Assembly: GCF_947498175.1 (NCBI RefSeq)
Contig: NZ_CANMJB010000001.1
Span: 248,001-312,000, forward strand
Length of the DNA: 64,000 bases
Reading direction: 5' to 3'
Source of the DNA: an uncultured Algimonas sp.
Lineage (GTDB): Bacteria > Pseudomonadota > Alphaproteobacteria > Caulobacterales > Maricaulaceae
The position numbers and the translations under genes were made by a program. Each line of letters begins with the position of its first letter. Positions within the stretch are counted from its first letter, which is position 1. Positions 49,264 to 60,982 of the stretch are shown in pieces. The notes under the pieces were generated by a model that ran no database searches, was not told the origin of the DNA, and saw only the letters and a program-made list of their open reading frames with translations.

Positions 49264-50043
49264 GTGTCTGATAAACGGGACAAGCTGATCGTCGCGGGCC
49301 GCGAGTTCGATTCGCGGCTCATCATCGGCACGGGCAAGTATGCCGATTACCGGCAGAATGCCGACGCGTTGGCGGCCAGCGGTGCCGACATCGTCACCGT
49401 GGCCGTGCGCCGGGTGAACGTCTCGGACCCGGACCAGCCCATGCTGGCCGACTTCATCGATCCGCAAAAGACGACCTATCTGCCCAATACGGCGGGGTGT
49501 TTCACGGGCGAGGACGCGGTGCGGACGCTGCGTCTGGCGCGCGAAGCGGGCGGCTGGGACCTGGTGAAGCTGGAGGTCCTGTCCGACCCCAAGCACCTCT
49601 ACCCGGACATGGAAGAGACGATGCGCGCCATGGCGATGCTGAAGGACGACGGGTTCGAGGTCATGGTCTATTGTTCCGACGACCCGGTCTTCGCGCGCAA
49701 ACTCGAAGAGATGGGCGCGGCCGCGATCATGCCGCTGGGCGCGCCGATCGGGTCGGGCCTCGGCATCCAGAATCCGGTGGGCATCCGCCTCATCGTGGAG
49801 CAATCGTCTGTCCCCGTCATCGTGGATGCGGGCGTCGGCACGGCGTCGGACGCGACCGTGGCGATGGAACTAGGCTGCGACGGCGTGCTGATGAACACGG
49901 CCATCGCCGAAGCCAAGGACCCCATCCGCATGGCGCGCGCCATGAAACATGCCGTCATCGCCGGGCGCGACGCCTATCTGGCTGGACGCATGCCCAAGAG
50001 ACGCTATGCCGACCCCAGCTCGCCGCTCGCCGGACTGATCTGA
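49264..50043 (+). CDS. thiG: thiazole synthase
   Basis: This 259-aa TIM-barrel enzyme builds thiamine thiazole phosphate from DXP, dehydroglycine and ThiS-thiocarboxylate. The Schiff-base Lys is in [18 protein letters not shown], and the phosphate-binding segments are [15 protein letters not shown] and [21 protein letters not shown] start, immediately after thiS. Confidence 0.95.
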   Translation: MSDKRDKLIVAGREFDSRLIIGTGKYADYRQNADALAASGADIVTVAVRRVNVSDPDQPMLADFIDPQKTTYLPNTAGCFTGEDAVRTLRLAREAGGWDLVKLEVLSDPKHLYPDMEETMRAMAMLKDDGFEVMVYCSDDPVFARKLEEMGAAAIMPLGAPIGSGLGIQNPVGIRLIVEQSSVPVIVDAGVGTASDATVAMELGCDGVLMNTAIAEAKDPIRMARAMKHAVIAGRDAYLAGRMPKRRYADPSSPLAGLI

Positions 50044-50099
50044 CGCGGCCCGACCCATTTAATCGCAACCAACCCATCCGAAAGCGCGTTCGACCTTTT

Positions 50100-50585
50100 A
50101 TGACACGATACATCCTCGCCCTGACCCTGACCTCCGCGCTCGCCATGGGAGGATGCGCGACGGCGGGCACGGATGCCACGTTCAAGGGCGACCGCATTCA
50201 GGACGTCGATTCCGCCGTCGCCTCGCCCGTCTACGATGTCGGTCTCGAAGATATCGACATCCCGGTCTACCTCTCCAGAATGACCAATCCCTACGCCAAA
50301 CTGCCGGGCGACTGCGCGGCGGCCAAGGCCGAGATCGAGATGCTCGACCGCCTGCTGGGCGCGGACATGGACGTGCCCGAAGACGAGGACGCCAAGCGCG
50401 AACAGACCGCCCTGCAGGCCACCTCCAGCACCATTGGCGGGCTGTTGCCGTTCCGCGGCATCATCCGGGCGATTTCCGGGGCGACCCGCAACCGGGCGCA
50501 AGCGCGCGAAGCCTATGAGCGGGGCCTGGTCCGCCGCGCCTATCTGAAAGGCGTGGCCGAAGAGATGGACGACTGTTCCGTCTAG
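50100..50585 (+). CDS. putative lipoprotein of unknown function
   Basis: This 161-aa protein has an N-terminal signal and a lipobox-like Cys (ALAMGGCATAG, Cys at about 19), so it is probably acylated and membrane-anchored. The rest contains an acidic stretch (MDVPEDEDAK) and a Gly-containing, weakly hydrophobic segment (IGGLLPFRGIIRAISGA), followed by Arg-rich helix and an acidic end with a second Cys. I do not recognise the family. It lies 56 bases after thiG. Confidence 0.75.
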   Translation: MTRYILALTLTSALAMGGCATAGTDATFKGDRIQDVDSAVASPVYDVGLEDIDIPVYLSRMTNPYAKLPGDCAAAKAEIEMLDRLLGADMDVPEDEDAKREQTALQATSSTIGGLLPFRGIIRAISGATRNRAQAREAYERGLVRRAYLKGVAEEMDDCSV

Positions 50586-50702
50586 AGCGGCCCATCGCTC
50601 CGGCCGCGGCTGCAACCTGTCCACATTGAGGGTGGAAGTCCCGGCCCGTCCGGTTTAAGGGCGCGGCCTCGTCCGACGCCCTTTCGTTGACTGCGATCAC
50701 CT

Positions 50703-52785
<2,083 letters not shown>

Positions 52786-52912
52786 GCTCAAAACCCGCAC
52801 CGGTGTTGTCGTTCACGCAAAGGTGTGAGCGATCCGTCACAAGTGAGTTGACCCTGGGCCCGTTGCGCCATTGAGGGGGCGCTTCGACAACAGACCCGGA
52901 TACCGTCCTCCC

Positions 52913-55129
52913 ATGCTTCCCAGTTATCTTACCGGTGCCGCGCTCGGCGCCGTTCTCCTTGCGGGCACGTCGTTCGGCACGGCCCGCGCCCAGGGCGCGA
53001 TCGCCGACGAAGTCATCGTCACGGCCCAGAAGCGTGAACAGAGCCAGCAGGACGTTCCCGTCTCCCTGGGCGTCGTGCGCGGCGAAGCGCTGGACGTGGT
53101 CAGTTCCGGCGCAGAAGACATTCTCTTCCTCTCCGCGCGCGTGCCGAGCGTCTATGCCGAAGGCTCGTTCGGCCGGACCTTTCCGCGCTTCTACATCCGC
53201 GGCCTGGGCAATACCGATTTCGACCTGAACGCCAACCAACCGGTCAGCCTGGTCTATGACGGCGTCGTGCTGGAGAACCCGGTGCTGAAGGGCTTTCCCG
53301 TCTTCGACCTCGACCGCATCGAGGTCCTGCGCGGTCCCCAAGGCACGCTGTTCGGCCGCAACACGCCAGCCGGGGTCATCAAGTTCGAATCCGCGCGTCC
53401 GACGCACGACGTGGAAGGCTATGTGCGCGGCGCCTACGGCCGGTTCGGCACGGTCGATCTGGAAGGCGCAGTCAGCGGCCCCTTGAGCGAGACCTTATCC
53501 GCACGCCTGTCCGGCCTGTTCCAGAGCCGCGACGACTATGTCGACAATGTCGCGCCGAACCCGTCCGAGGCGGGCTATGAGGAATTCGACGAATATGCGG
53601 CGCGCCTGCAGCTATTGTTCGAACCCGTGGGCGACACGACCGTCTTGCTGAACCTGCATGGTCGGCAGCTCGACGGCGGGTCGCGCACCTACCGCGCCAA
53701 TGCCATCCGCCCCGGCACGGGCGGATTGGTGGCGGGTTTCGACCGGTTCGAAGCGTCCCAGGATGCCGATCAATTGCTGGACGTGTCGAACCTGGGCGGC
53801 TCGCTGACGATCGAAAGCGGCATCGGCCCGGGCACATTGACGGCCATCACCGCCTATGAGCGCGTGCGGATCGATGCGCGCGGGGATGTCGATGGCGGGT
53901 TCGGCGCGGTCTTCGCGCCGCCGTCCGGCCCGGGCATCATCCCGTTCGCGGCAGAGAGCCAGGACAACATCACCGGCCACGGCCAATGGACGCAGGAACT
54001 GCGCTACAATTTCGATGCGTCTTCGGCGCTCAACGTCACTTTCGGCGGTTTCGCCTTCATCGAAAAGCTAGAAATCGAAAGCCTGTCCTTCGACACGCTG
54101 GGCGGCGGCGTCGTGAACGGCCAGGCCGTGCAAGACCAGGATACGGAAAGCTACGCCCTGTTCACCTCGATGGAGTGGCAGGCCACGGACCGGCTGACGG
54201 CGACGGGCGGGCTGCGCATTTCGGCAGAGAAGAAAGACTTCACCGCCTCGCGCCTGATCGGGCCGTTCGGCTCCGGGACTCTCGGTCCCGTCACGCGCAG
54301 CCTGGACGACACGGTCGTGACGGGCGACTTGGCCCTGACCTATGCGGTGAACGACGCCCTGAACCTGTTCACCCGCTATTCCCGGGGCTTCCGGGCACCG
54401 AACGTGCAGGGCCGCATCGTCTTCGGCGATGCCGTCACGGTCGCGGATACGGAAACGATCGATTCGATCGATGTCGGGTTCAAATCCCGCGTCCTGGATG
54501 GCCGCGGCACGGTCAGCGCGACGGCGTTCCTGTTCGAGACCCGCGACCAGCAGCTGACGGCCGTGGGTGGGGCCGGGAATTTCAACCAGCTGCTCAACGC
54601 GGACGCGGTCGGCGGGCGCGGCATCGAACTCGACGCCACGCTCGATCCGACCGATCATATCCAGTTGAGTGCAGGCTTTTCCATCAACGACACCGAGATC
54701 CACGACGGCGATCTGGAAGTCGGACCCTGCGGCGCGCCTTGTACCATTCTCGATCCGGTCAATCCGCTGACCGGCAATGCCCGGATCGACGGCAACCCCT
54801 TGCCGCAGGCGCCGAAATACATCGCCAACGCCTCGGCTCGCTTTGGCCTCCCGGTTTCTGCCTCCGGCGAGATTTTCGTCTTCGCCGACGTGGCCCATCG
54901 CAGCGCCGTCAATTTCTTCCTTTATGAAAGCGCGGAGTTCCGCAGCAACGGCCTGACCGAGGTCGGCCTGCGCGGCGGGTACATGCATGAAGACGGCCTG
55001 GAGATCGCGGCCTATGTCCGCAACTCCTTTGACGCTCTGGCGCTGGAAGGTGCGGTCGATTTCAACAACTTCACCGCCTTCATCAACGAACCGGCGATTT
55101 ACGGCGTGGAGGTGACGAAGCGGTTCTAA
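52913..55129 (+). CDS. TonB-dependent outer membrane receptor
   Basis: This 738-aa receptor has a signal peptide ending near ARAQG (about residue 28). A TonB box-like DEVIVTAQKRE is followed by a plug domain (about 40-160, with LDRIEVLRGPQGTLFGRNTPAGVI) and a 22-strand barrel ending in Phe (VEVTKRF). The substrate cannot be told from sequence; the type resembles FecA/CirA-like receptors widespread in Caulobacterales. The ATG at 52913 is preferred to one 14 codons earlier because it directly precedes the signal peptide. An S41 peptidase-like gene follows. Confidence 0.9.
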   Translation: MLPSYLTGAALGAVLLAGTSFGTARAQGAIADEVIVTAQKREQSQQDVPVSLGVVRGEALDVVSSGAEDILFLSARVPSVYAEGSFGRTFPRFYIRGLGNTDFDLNANQPVSLVYDGVVLENPVLKGFPVFDLDRIEVLRGPQGTLFGRNTPAGVIKFESARPTHDVEGYVRGAYGRFGTVDLEGAVSGPLSETLSARLSGLFQSRDDYVDNVAPNPSEAGYEEFDEYAARLQLLFEPVGDTTVLLNLHGRQLDGGSRTYRANAIRPGTGGLVAGFDRFEASQDADQLLDVSNLGGSLTIESGIGPGTLTAITAYERVRIDARGDVDGGFGAVFAPPSGPGIIPFAAESQDNITGHGQWTQELRYNFDASSALNVTFGGFAFIEKLEIESLSFDTLGGGVVNGQAVQDQDTESYALFTSMEWQATDRLTATGGLRISAEKKDFTASRLIGPFGSGTLGPVTRSLDDTVVTGDLALTYAVNDALNLFTRYSRGFRAPNVQGRIVFGDAVTVADTETIDSIDVGFKSRVLDGRGTVSATAFLFETRDQQLTAVGGAGNFNQLLNADAVGGRGIELDATLDPTDHIQLSAGFSINDTEIHDGDLEVGPCGAPCTILDPVNPLTGNARIDGNPLPQAPKYIANASARFGLPVSASGEIFVFADVAHRSAVNFFLYESAEFRSNGLTEVGLRGGYMHEDGLEIAAYVRNSFDALALEGAVDFNNFTAFINEPAIYGVEVTKRF

Positions 55130-55156
55130 GAGCCGACGACACAGGTCGTTTTCCGC

Positions 55157-55185
55157 TTGCCTGCGTTTTGAGCGGGAGATATCCT
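55157..55185 (+). promoter_or_regulatory. candidate sigma-70-type promoter for the S41 peptidase-like gene
   Basis: TTGCCT (55157-55162) and TATCCT (55180-55185) are separated by 17 bases. They lie 22 bases before the ATG and just upstream of the ribosome site AAGGGAAG. Confidence 0.45.
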
Positions 55186-55207
55186 CCTCCTGACAAGGGA
55201 AGATGCG

Positions 55208-56497
55208 ATGTTGAAGCGCTTGGTCATGGGAATGGCGTTGGCGGTCGGCCTGGTGAGTCCGACCTGGGCGCAGGATCTGACTCGCGGCGACTACGAGGCC
55301 GACTTCGCCTATTTGGTCAAACAGCTGGAAGCGCGGCATCCCGACCCGTTCATCGTTCTGTCGAAGCCGGAGTTCGAGGCGCGTCTCGACGCGTTGCTGG
55401 ACGATGTGGAGACGCAGGACGCTTTCACCACCATGATGGATTTGCGGGTGCTGGTCGCCGCCTTGGGCGACTCGCATACCAGCGTCGGCTTCTACGACGC
55501 CATCTTCGAACGCGGCGCGTTTCCGCTGGAATTCGCCTGGTTCGGCGACGAAATCAGGGTAATCGGTGCGGAGGAAGCGTTCGTCTCCCTGCTGGGAGCA
55601 CGTCTCGACGCGATCGACGACACCCCCTTCGACGAGGTCGCGGCCGGGCTGGCGAGCCTCGTCCCGCCGCAGGATACGGGCTTTATGCGCAAGCGCATAC
55701 CGTGGTTCATGCGCTATATCGGCCTGCATCACTATCTCGGCTTCGCCGAAGGCGATGCGGCGGTTTTGAGCCTGACCGACGCGATGGGCGAGGGCCGCAA
55801 GGTCCGCGTCCCGGCGTCGGTTTTCGGTGGGGTGGAAGGCGATCTGATCTATCTGTCGGACCGGATCGATCATCCTACCTGGATCAATTTCAACGAAGAC
55901 CGGCTCGACATCATGTTCCGGGACCGGCTGTATGAAGACGGCATCTATCTGGTGCAGTACAATTCGGCCTGGGGGCGGGAATTGCAGGAACGCTTCCGCG
56001 ATCCTGAGACGGCGGACGACTATCCATCCTTCGAGACCTTCGCCGAACGCGTCCTCGCGACGCTCCGGGAGACCGATGTGAAAGCGATGATCTTCGACGT
56101 GCGCGCCAATTCCGGCGGGTCGTCGCCGCAGGGAACCCGGTTGGCCGAACAGATCTCGGCTTTGCCGGAAGGCCAGAAGCCGGAGGCCGTCTATGTCGCG
56201 ATCGGCGAGCAGACCTTCTCGGCCGCCATCATCAACGCCATGAATTTCAAGCAGATGCTGGATGCCGAATTCATCGGCACGCGCAGCGGCGGCAAGGCCA
56301 ACCATTTCGGCGAAGTCCGCATGTTCGTGCTGCCCCGTTCGGGCATCGAGCTGCCGCATTCCACCGAGTATTTCAAGTATGTCGAGGGAGAGAGCGGCAG
56401 CCTGGACCCCGACATCTATGCCCCGGCGCGTTTCGAGGATTTCATGGCGGGCCGCGACGCGGTCGTGGAAGAGGTTCGCGCCCGACTGGCGCGGTAA
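55208..56497 (+). CDS. secreted S41-family peptidase-like protein
   Basis: This 429-aa protein has a signal peptide (about 1-21, ending PTWAQ). The N-terminal helical part contains VAALGDSHTSVGF, typical of S41 relatives. The C-terminal tail-specific-protease-like domain has MIFDVRANSGGSSPQG and IGEQTFSAAIINAMNF, with the expected nucleophile Ser in the second motif. A following Arg/Gly/Gly/Lys segment (TRSGGKANHFGE) shapes the site. It is probably periplasmic or outer-membrane associated. It faces the epoxide hydrolase-like gene tail to tail, with 14 bases between. Confidence 0.8.
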   Translation: MLKRLVMGMALAVGLVSPTWAQDLTRGDYEADFAYLVKQLEARHPDPFIVLSKPEFEARLDALLDDVETQDAFTTMMDLRVLVAALGDSHTSVGFYDAIFERGAFPLEFAWFGDEIRVIGAEEAFVSLLGARLDAIDDTPFDEVAAGLASLVPPQDTGFMRKRIPWFMRYIGLHHYLGFAEGDAAVLSLTDAMGEGRKVRVPASVFGGVEGDLIYLSDRIDHPTWINFNEDRLDIMFRDRLYEDGIYLVQYNSAWGRELQERFRDPETADDYPSFETFAERVLATLRETDVKAMIFDVRANSGGSSPQGTRLAEQISALPEGQKPEAVYVAIGEQTFSAAIINAMNFKQMLDAEFIGTRSGGKANHFGEVRMFVLPRSGIELPHSTEYFKYVEGESGSLDPDIYAPARFEDFMAGRDAVVEEVRARLAR

Positions 56498-56511
56498 AGG
56501 CGTTTCAGGGT

Positions 56512-57468
56512 TTAGAAACCGCGCTCGCGCAACCAGCCGAGAATGGCGGCGTTGAGCGCCTCCGGCTGGTCCCACATCGCCCAATGGCCGCAATCGGGGA
56601 TCGTCACGCGGGTGAGGTCCGGCACGGTTTCGACCATGCCGTCCGTGCTGCTGGGCGGCAGAAAGAAGTCGTCTTCCGGGCTGATCATCAGGGTCGGCAC
56701 GTCGATCCGGGTCGAGAGCCCTTCGGCCAGCGCCCAATTGGCGGTCGTGTTGCGGTAGTAGTTCATCCCGGGCAGGAAGCCGGTGCGGGCATAGGCTTCG
56801 CTGTAGACGCGCCGCTGTTCCGGCGTGAGCACCATATTGCCATCATCCGGCGCGCCGCGCTCCAGATAGGCGGCGAAGCGGTTCGGCAGGTGGGTCAGTT
56901 CCGGTGTGAGTTCAAGGCCTTGCGGCGATGTCCTGAACATCATCCGGAAGAATGCATCCGGATCCGAATCATAGAGCGCCTCGACGTCGTCCGGATTGTC
57001 GCGGAACTGGACGAAGTAATGGTCCCGGCCGAACCGCCGTTCGAAAATCGCCATCGGATCGACGGGCGGGCGGCCGACATGGGGCGTGCTGATGCTGATC
57101 GCGGCGAGCGTCCGGTGCTTCAGCATCCGCACGGCGTGCCAGAGTACGATCCCGCCCCAGTCATGGCCGAGCATGACCGCTTGGGCGATGCCGAAATGGT
57201 CCAGCACGGCCTCCAGATGGCCGACCAGGTTTTCGATGCGGTAATGGCTCAGGCCGCGCGGCGCGCTGGACCGGCCGAAGCCGAGCAGGTCGTAGGGCAG
57301 GGCGCGGTATCCGGCCTGCGCCAAGGCCGGGACCGTCGTCGCCCAGCTATAGGCCAGTTCCGGCCAGCCATGGATCATGACGATCGGCGTGCCGCTGTCC
57401 GGGCCGTGCGGATAGGCGGCGATCCGGAACCCATCTATGGGAACGAACGTGGGATCATCGTAGGTCAT
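56512..57468 (-). CDS. alpha/beta hydrolase, epoxide hydrolase-like
   Basis: This 318-aa cytoplasmic alpha/beta-hydrolase has the oxyanion motif IHGWPELAYSW, a nucleophile elbow GHDWGGIVLWH with Asp as nucleophile, an acid in ISPEDDFFLPP and a catalytic His in CGHWAMWDQPE. The Asp nucleophile and the Tyr-rich cap (MNYYRNTTANW) favour an epoxide hydrolase, but haloalkane or fluoroacetate dehalogenases are alternatives. The ATG at 57468 is chosen; the frame continues 46 codons upstream with no family resemblance. It is divergent from rpsU. Confidence 0.82.
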   Translation of the reverse strand: MTYDDPTFVPIDGFRIAAYPHGPDSGTPIVMIHGWPELAYSWATTVPALAQAGYRALPYDLLGFGRSSAPRGLSHYRIENLVGHLEAVLDHFGIAQAVMLGHDWGGIVLWHAVRMLKHRTLAAISISTPHVGRPPVDPMAIFERRFGRDHYFVQFRDNPDDVEALYDSDPDAFFRMMFRTSPQGLELTPELTHLPNRFAAYLERGAPDDGNMVLTPEQRRVYSEAYARTGFLPGMNYYRNTTANWALAEGLSTRIDVPTLMISPEDDFFLPPSSTDGMVETVPDLTRVTIPDCGHWAMWDQPEALNAAILGWLRERGF

Positions 57469-57653
57469 GGCCGCAGTCTTGGCGCTTTCGCGACCGCTGC
57501 CAACCGCAAAAATGCCTTGCGGGAACCGGGAATCGCCCCTATGGCCCCGCCTGAACGCTGGTCCCGCGGGCAACCCGGGGCCTTTTGCTATTGATACGAC
57601 ACACATTGACGCCGCCGACGCGTCGAACCCGAATAGAGAGTTGAACGCTACAC

Positions 57654-57890
57654 ATGGTCGAAATCTACGTCCGTCAGAACAATGTCGATCAGGCCCTTCG
57701 CGCGCTGAAGAAGAAGCTTCAGAACGAAGGCATCCTGCGCGAGATGAAATCCCGCAAGCATTACGAAAAGCCGTCCGAGAAGCGCGTCCGCGAACAGGCC
57801 GAAGCCGTCCGCCGCGCCCGCAAGCTGGCCCGCAAGCGCGCCCAGATCGAAGGTCTGATCCCCGGCAAGAAGCGCAAGCCCCGCCGTTAG
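57654..57890 (+). CDS. rpsU: 30S ribosomal protein S21
   Basis: This 78-aa basic protein of the small subunit helps recognise the Shine-Dalgarno region. It begins [21 protein letters not shown] and ends in a Lys/Arg-rich helix (KKRKPRR). It is a single-gene unit with 185 bases upstream to the divergent hydrolase gene and an intrinsic terminator downstream. Confidence 0.96.
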   Translation: MVEIYVRQNNVDQALRALKKKLQNEGILREMKSRKHYEKPSEKRVREQAEAVRRARKLARKRAQIEGLIPGKKRKPRR

Positions 57891-57916
57891 GCGGGCATCC
57901 CTCCTATCCGTATCGA

Positions 57917-57940
57917 AGCCGTCCCTCGGGGCGGCTTTTT
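57917..57940 (+). terminator. intrinsic terminator after rpsU
   Basis: The stem AGCCGTCC / GGGCGGCT (one G-T pair) with loop CTCG is followed by five T residues. It separates rpsU from the convergent lipoprotein gene. Confidence 0.85.
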
Positions 57941-57983
57941 CGTTTGACGAAGACCATGGCGCCGACGATCCGTCGCGTAACGC

Positions 57984-58490
57984 TCACCCGTCTTCGCTGT
58001 TTGCGATCATGACCCGGATGTCTTCTGGCTTGGCGATATCCGCGCCGTCGGTCTTGTAGACGCTCAGCTCCCCGTCCGTCCACAGACCGACTTCCAGATC
58101 CTGGCGTGTCCGGTCGATGAGGAGATAGGCCGCGTCGGTGCCGCCTTGGTGCGCCTTGTTGCCGGACGTATAGTAAACGGACCCCTCGCGCTGCAGCGGC
58201 CCGGCCGTCTGCATGTTGGTCTCGAGCGTGGTCATCCGGTCGCCGAGCAAGGTCCTCAGCGTATCGGATATCGCGCTATCGTCGAACAGTGCGTTATTGT
58301 TCGGATATCCGCCGACAAACGCGTCGAGCGATGACCAGTCGTCGCCGCGTTGGGCGTTCGTGACCGTGTCCGGCATCGAGCTTGCCGGACGCGGTGCCTC
58401 GGCTCGCGACACATCGGAGGTCTTGGCGTGGCCGCATCCCGTCAGGACAAGCACGGATGTCGTCAGAATTGCGTTTGTCTTGAAGCGCAT
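57984..58490 (-). CDS. putative lipoprotein of unknown function
   Basis: This 168-aa protein has a clear lipobox (SVLVLTGCGHAK, Cys at 19). It is followed by a polar linker and a domain of about 120 residues containing DDWSSLDAFVGGYPNNNALF and GPLQREGSVYYTSGN. The latter resembles small periplasmic domains that bind or inhibit other proteins, but no family is recognised. It converges on rpsU and has its own upstream gap of 87 bases to coq4. Confidence 0.75.
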   Translation of the reverse strand: MRFKTNAILTTSVLVLTGCGHAKTSDVSRAEAPRPASSMPDTVTNAQRGDDWSSLDAFVGGYPNNNALFDDSAISDTLRTLLGDRMTTLETNMQTAGPLQREGSVYYTSGNKAHQGGTDAAYLLIDRTRQDLEVGLWTDGELSVYKTDGADIAKPEDIRVMIANSEDG

Positions 58491-58577
58491 GGCGCAGACC
58501 TTTGCCGTGGGATGATCTTTGTCATCGTGACTCTATCACACGGACAGGACGGACCGGTCTGACAATTCGGTAATTCG

Positions 58578-59378
58578 CTAGACTGTAACCGGGTCAAGCT
58601 GCGGCCCGCCCAGTGCCTCGTACGGATCCAGTCCCGCGTCGCGCATCCGGCGGTGGACCTCGGGATAGACCTCCATCGGCCTGACACCCAACATGTCCCG
58701 CACCTCTTCCAAGGGGCGGGGCAACAGGTCGAGCAGGTCATAATAGGTGACCGAGCGGGCGGCCCGGCCCCGCGCGGCAGCTTCGCGGATGGCCTTGATG
58801 ACGGGCGCGCCCCGGGGCGCCCAGCGCTTGACCTCCAGCGCGCCCATATAGGCGATGAACTGGATGCCCAGCCCGGAGGTCTGCTGATAGCTATAGGCCA
58901 GCACGCAGGTTTCGCCTAGCGCGTCGCGGCCGTAACCGGTCAGCACATGGTCCATGTCGTGCGTGTCGCGCGAGCGGTTGTTGTACCAGCGGAAGGCCTC
59001 GCTGCGCGTGTCCTGGGACCCCTCCATGAAACGATCATATTCGTCCACCAGCCCCTGCGCCGTCAGCCCTTCGCGGTCCATGAAATCGCAATAGGCCTGC
59101 GCCAGAGAGCCCGCCGGCATGGCGCGCAGGCGCGCCCGGTCGTCCAGCAGCGGCGGAAGATAGCGATGTTCGGCGAAGCGCTTGCGTCCTTCCGGGTCGG
59201 CCAGGAACCGGTTGAATTCGCGGTAGAGATCGTTGCCGTGCAGCGCCTTGGTGATGTGGAAGACCTGCGACGTGTCCTCCTTGTCCGCGATCAGCTTGCG
59301 GAAATGATACATCGCCTTGATCCAGCGGCGGGGAATGCGCGGAACGTCGATGGCGTCTGGAACGTGGATCTCGTTCAT
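58578..59378 (-). CDS. coq4: Coq4-family ubiquinone biosynthesis protein
   Basis: This 266-aa protein has the Coq4 zinc motif HDMDH-x11-E in HDMDHVLTGYGRDALGE, preceded by NNRSRDTH. Coq4 organises the ubiquinone synthesis complex and has been linked to decarboxylation/hydroxylation of the ring C1 position; complex I encoded at the start of this window uses the product. The frame is open upstream, but MNEIHVPDAIDVPRIPRRW is the sensible start. It is downstream of a GST gene on the same strand, 38 bases apart. Confidence 0.87.
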   Translation of the reverse strand: MNEIHVPDAIDVPRIPRRWIKAMYHFRKLIADKEDTSQVFHITKALHGNDLYREFNRFLADPEGRKRFAEHRYLPPLLDDRARLRAMPAGSLAQAYCDFMDREGLTAQGLVDEYDRFMEGSQDTRSEAFRWYNNRSRDTHDMDHVLTGYGRDALGETCVLAYSYQQTSGLGIQFIAYMGALEVKRWAPRGAPVIKAIREAAARGRAARSVTYYDLLDLLPRPLEEVRDMLGVRPMEVYPEVHRRMRDAGLDPYEALGGPQLDPVTV

Positions 59379-59416
59379 TCCGCCATGTGTAAATGCATGA
59401 CGAACCCGATCAACCC

Positions 59417-60049
59417 TCAAAGACCGTATGACGGCCGTTCGCGCATGCGCGCCATGTAGCGCTGCAGGTGCGGATGGTCGTCGCCCGGTTGCGCCTTCAC
59501 CCATTTGGAGAAGTCGAACGCCACCGTCAGCGTGATATCCGCCAGGCTGTAGCGGTCGCTCGCCAGATGGTCGCGATCCGAGAGATGCGCTTCCACGTCT
59601 TCGAAGAACCAGCCGAGCCGTTTGCGGCCGCGATCCGCCAGGTCGGGGATCTGGTCCAGGTCGCGCGGGCCGGGGAGGGCGCGGCCTTTCAAATGCGGCG
59701 AGCCGTTGCGCAGCACTTCGGCGATGGCCGACAGGCCTTCGAGCATGCAGCGCTGGTCCCAGGCCAGAACGCGCGCCTTTTCCAGCGGCGTCGTGCCCAT
59801 GAGCGGCGGGTCGGGATGGAGCGCTTCGACATAGGCCGCGATGCCGATATTGTCGGCGATGATCTCGCCGTCCGGCGTTTCCAGAACGGGCACGGTCGCG
59901 CGCGGGTTGAGGGCGAGGAAGGCCTCGCCCAGCTGCTCCCGGTTGCGCAGGTCGACCTCGACCGTCTCCCACTCCAGGCCCTTTTCGGCCAGGAACATGC
60001 GCGCCCGGCGCGGCGAGGGGGCGGTCGAGCAATCATAGAGCTTGAGCAT
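59417..60049 (-). CDS. glutathione S-transferase family protein
   Basis: This 210-aa protein has an N-terminal thioredoxin-fold domain beginning MLKLYDCSTAPSPRRARMFL. The Ser/Thr-rich first loop contacts glutathione, and NPRATVPVLETPDGEIIADN contains the conserved cis-Pro and the acidic residue that binds the glutathione gamma-glutamyl group. An all-helical C-terminal domain follows, with YSLADITLTVAFDF (N-capping Asp). It starts only 27 bases from the divergent pirin gene, so both promoters must share or overlap this gap. Confidence 0.88.
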   Translation of the reverse strand: MLKLYDCSTAPSPRRARMFLAEKGLEWETVEVDLRNREQLGEAFLALNPRATVPVLETPDGEIIADNIGIAAYVEALHPDPPLMGTTPLEKARVLAWDQRCMLEGLSAIAEVLRNGSPHLKGRALPGPRDLDQIPDLADRGRKRLGWFFEDVEAHLSDRDHLASDRYSLADITLTVAFDFSKWVKAQPGDDHPHLQRYMARMRERPSYGL

Positions 60050-60076
60050 TGCGGCGGTTCTCCTTAATCCGCGCCC

Positions 60077-60967
60077 ATGCTGTCCGAAGGCGAAGCCCCG
60101 ATCAAGGCCGCCTTGACCCCGAAGGTCAAGGAACTGGGCGGTTTCACCGTGCGCCGGGCGCTGCCCTATCTGTCGTACCGGTCGGTCGGGCCGTGGGTGT
60201 TCTTCGACCATTTCGGCCCCGTGGACTTCGCGCCGGGCGACGGCATGAACGTCCGGCCGCATCCGCATATCGGGCTGGCGACCGTCACCTATCTGTTCGA
60301 GGGCGAGATCTGGCACCGCGACAGTCTCGGCAATTCCGCGCCGATCCATCCGGGTGCCGTCAATCTGATGGTCGCGGGTTCCGGCATCGTCCATAGCGAG
60401 CGCACGCGCGACGAATTGCGTGCGTCCGGTTACCGCCTGCACGGGCTGCAGCTCTGGCATGCCCTGCCGGAGGACGAGGAACAGCGCGAGGCGAGTTTCC
60501 ACCACCACCCGGCCGAGACCATCCCGGAAACGGAGCTGGAAAACGGCGCGACGATTCGCGTCATGATGGGCGAGGCGTTCGGACTGGCTTCACCGGTCGA
60601 GACTTTTTCCCAAACGCTCTATTACGAAATCGACCTGCCGGACGGCGCCGCCGTCACTTTGCCGGACACGCCGGAGTCCGCGCTCTATGTCGTGGACGGC
60701 GAAGCCGAGGTAGACGGCGCGGTGTCGGAGCGGTTCCAGTTCTCGATTCTGTCGCCCGGCGCGCGGCGCGTCACGGCGAAGGGCCGGACCCGTTTCGCCG
60801 TCATCGGCGGCGCGCCCTTGGGCAAACGCCACATCAAATGGAATTTCGTCTCCTCCAGCCGCGACCGCATCGCCCAGGCCGCGACAGCCTGGCGCAACGG
60901 CGAGTTCCCGACCGTGCCCGGCGATGCGACCGAGTCGATCCCCCTGCCCAAAGAGTTGATTTTCTAA
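60077..60967 (+). CDS. pirin family protein
   Basis: This 296-aa bicupin protein binds iron with the N-terminal cupin motif (RPHPHIGLATVTYLFEGEIWHRD, with the later HSER supplying His and Glu). Bacterial pirins have been linked to quercetin 2,3-dioxygenase activity or redox sensing. The C-terminal cupin domain (about 180-290) lacks a metal site, as usual. It is followed after 15 bases by an outer-membrane protein gene. Confidence 0.9.
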   Translation: MLSEGEAPIKAALTPKVKELGGFTVRRALPYLSYRSVGPWVFFDHFGPVDFAPGDGMNVRPHPHIGLATVTYLFEGEIWHRDSLGNSAPIHPGAVNLMVAGSGIVHSERTRDELRASGYRLHGLQLWHALPEDEEQREASFHHHPAETIPETELENGATIRVMMGEAFGLASPVETFSQTLYYEIDLPDGAAVTLPDTPESALYVVDGEAEVDGAVSERFQFSILSPGARRVTAKGRTRFAVIGGAPLGKRHIKWNFVSSSRDRIAQAATAWRNGEFPTVPGDATESIPLPKELIF

Positions 60968-60982
60968 GGACGAAATCGAACC

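Noticed and set aside
54068-56737. Open frame of nearly 900 codons antisense to the TonB receptor and S41 peptidase-like genes
   Set aside because: It runs across two well-supported genes and is compositionally a shadow of them.
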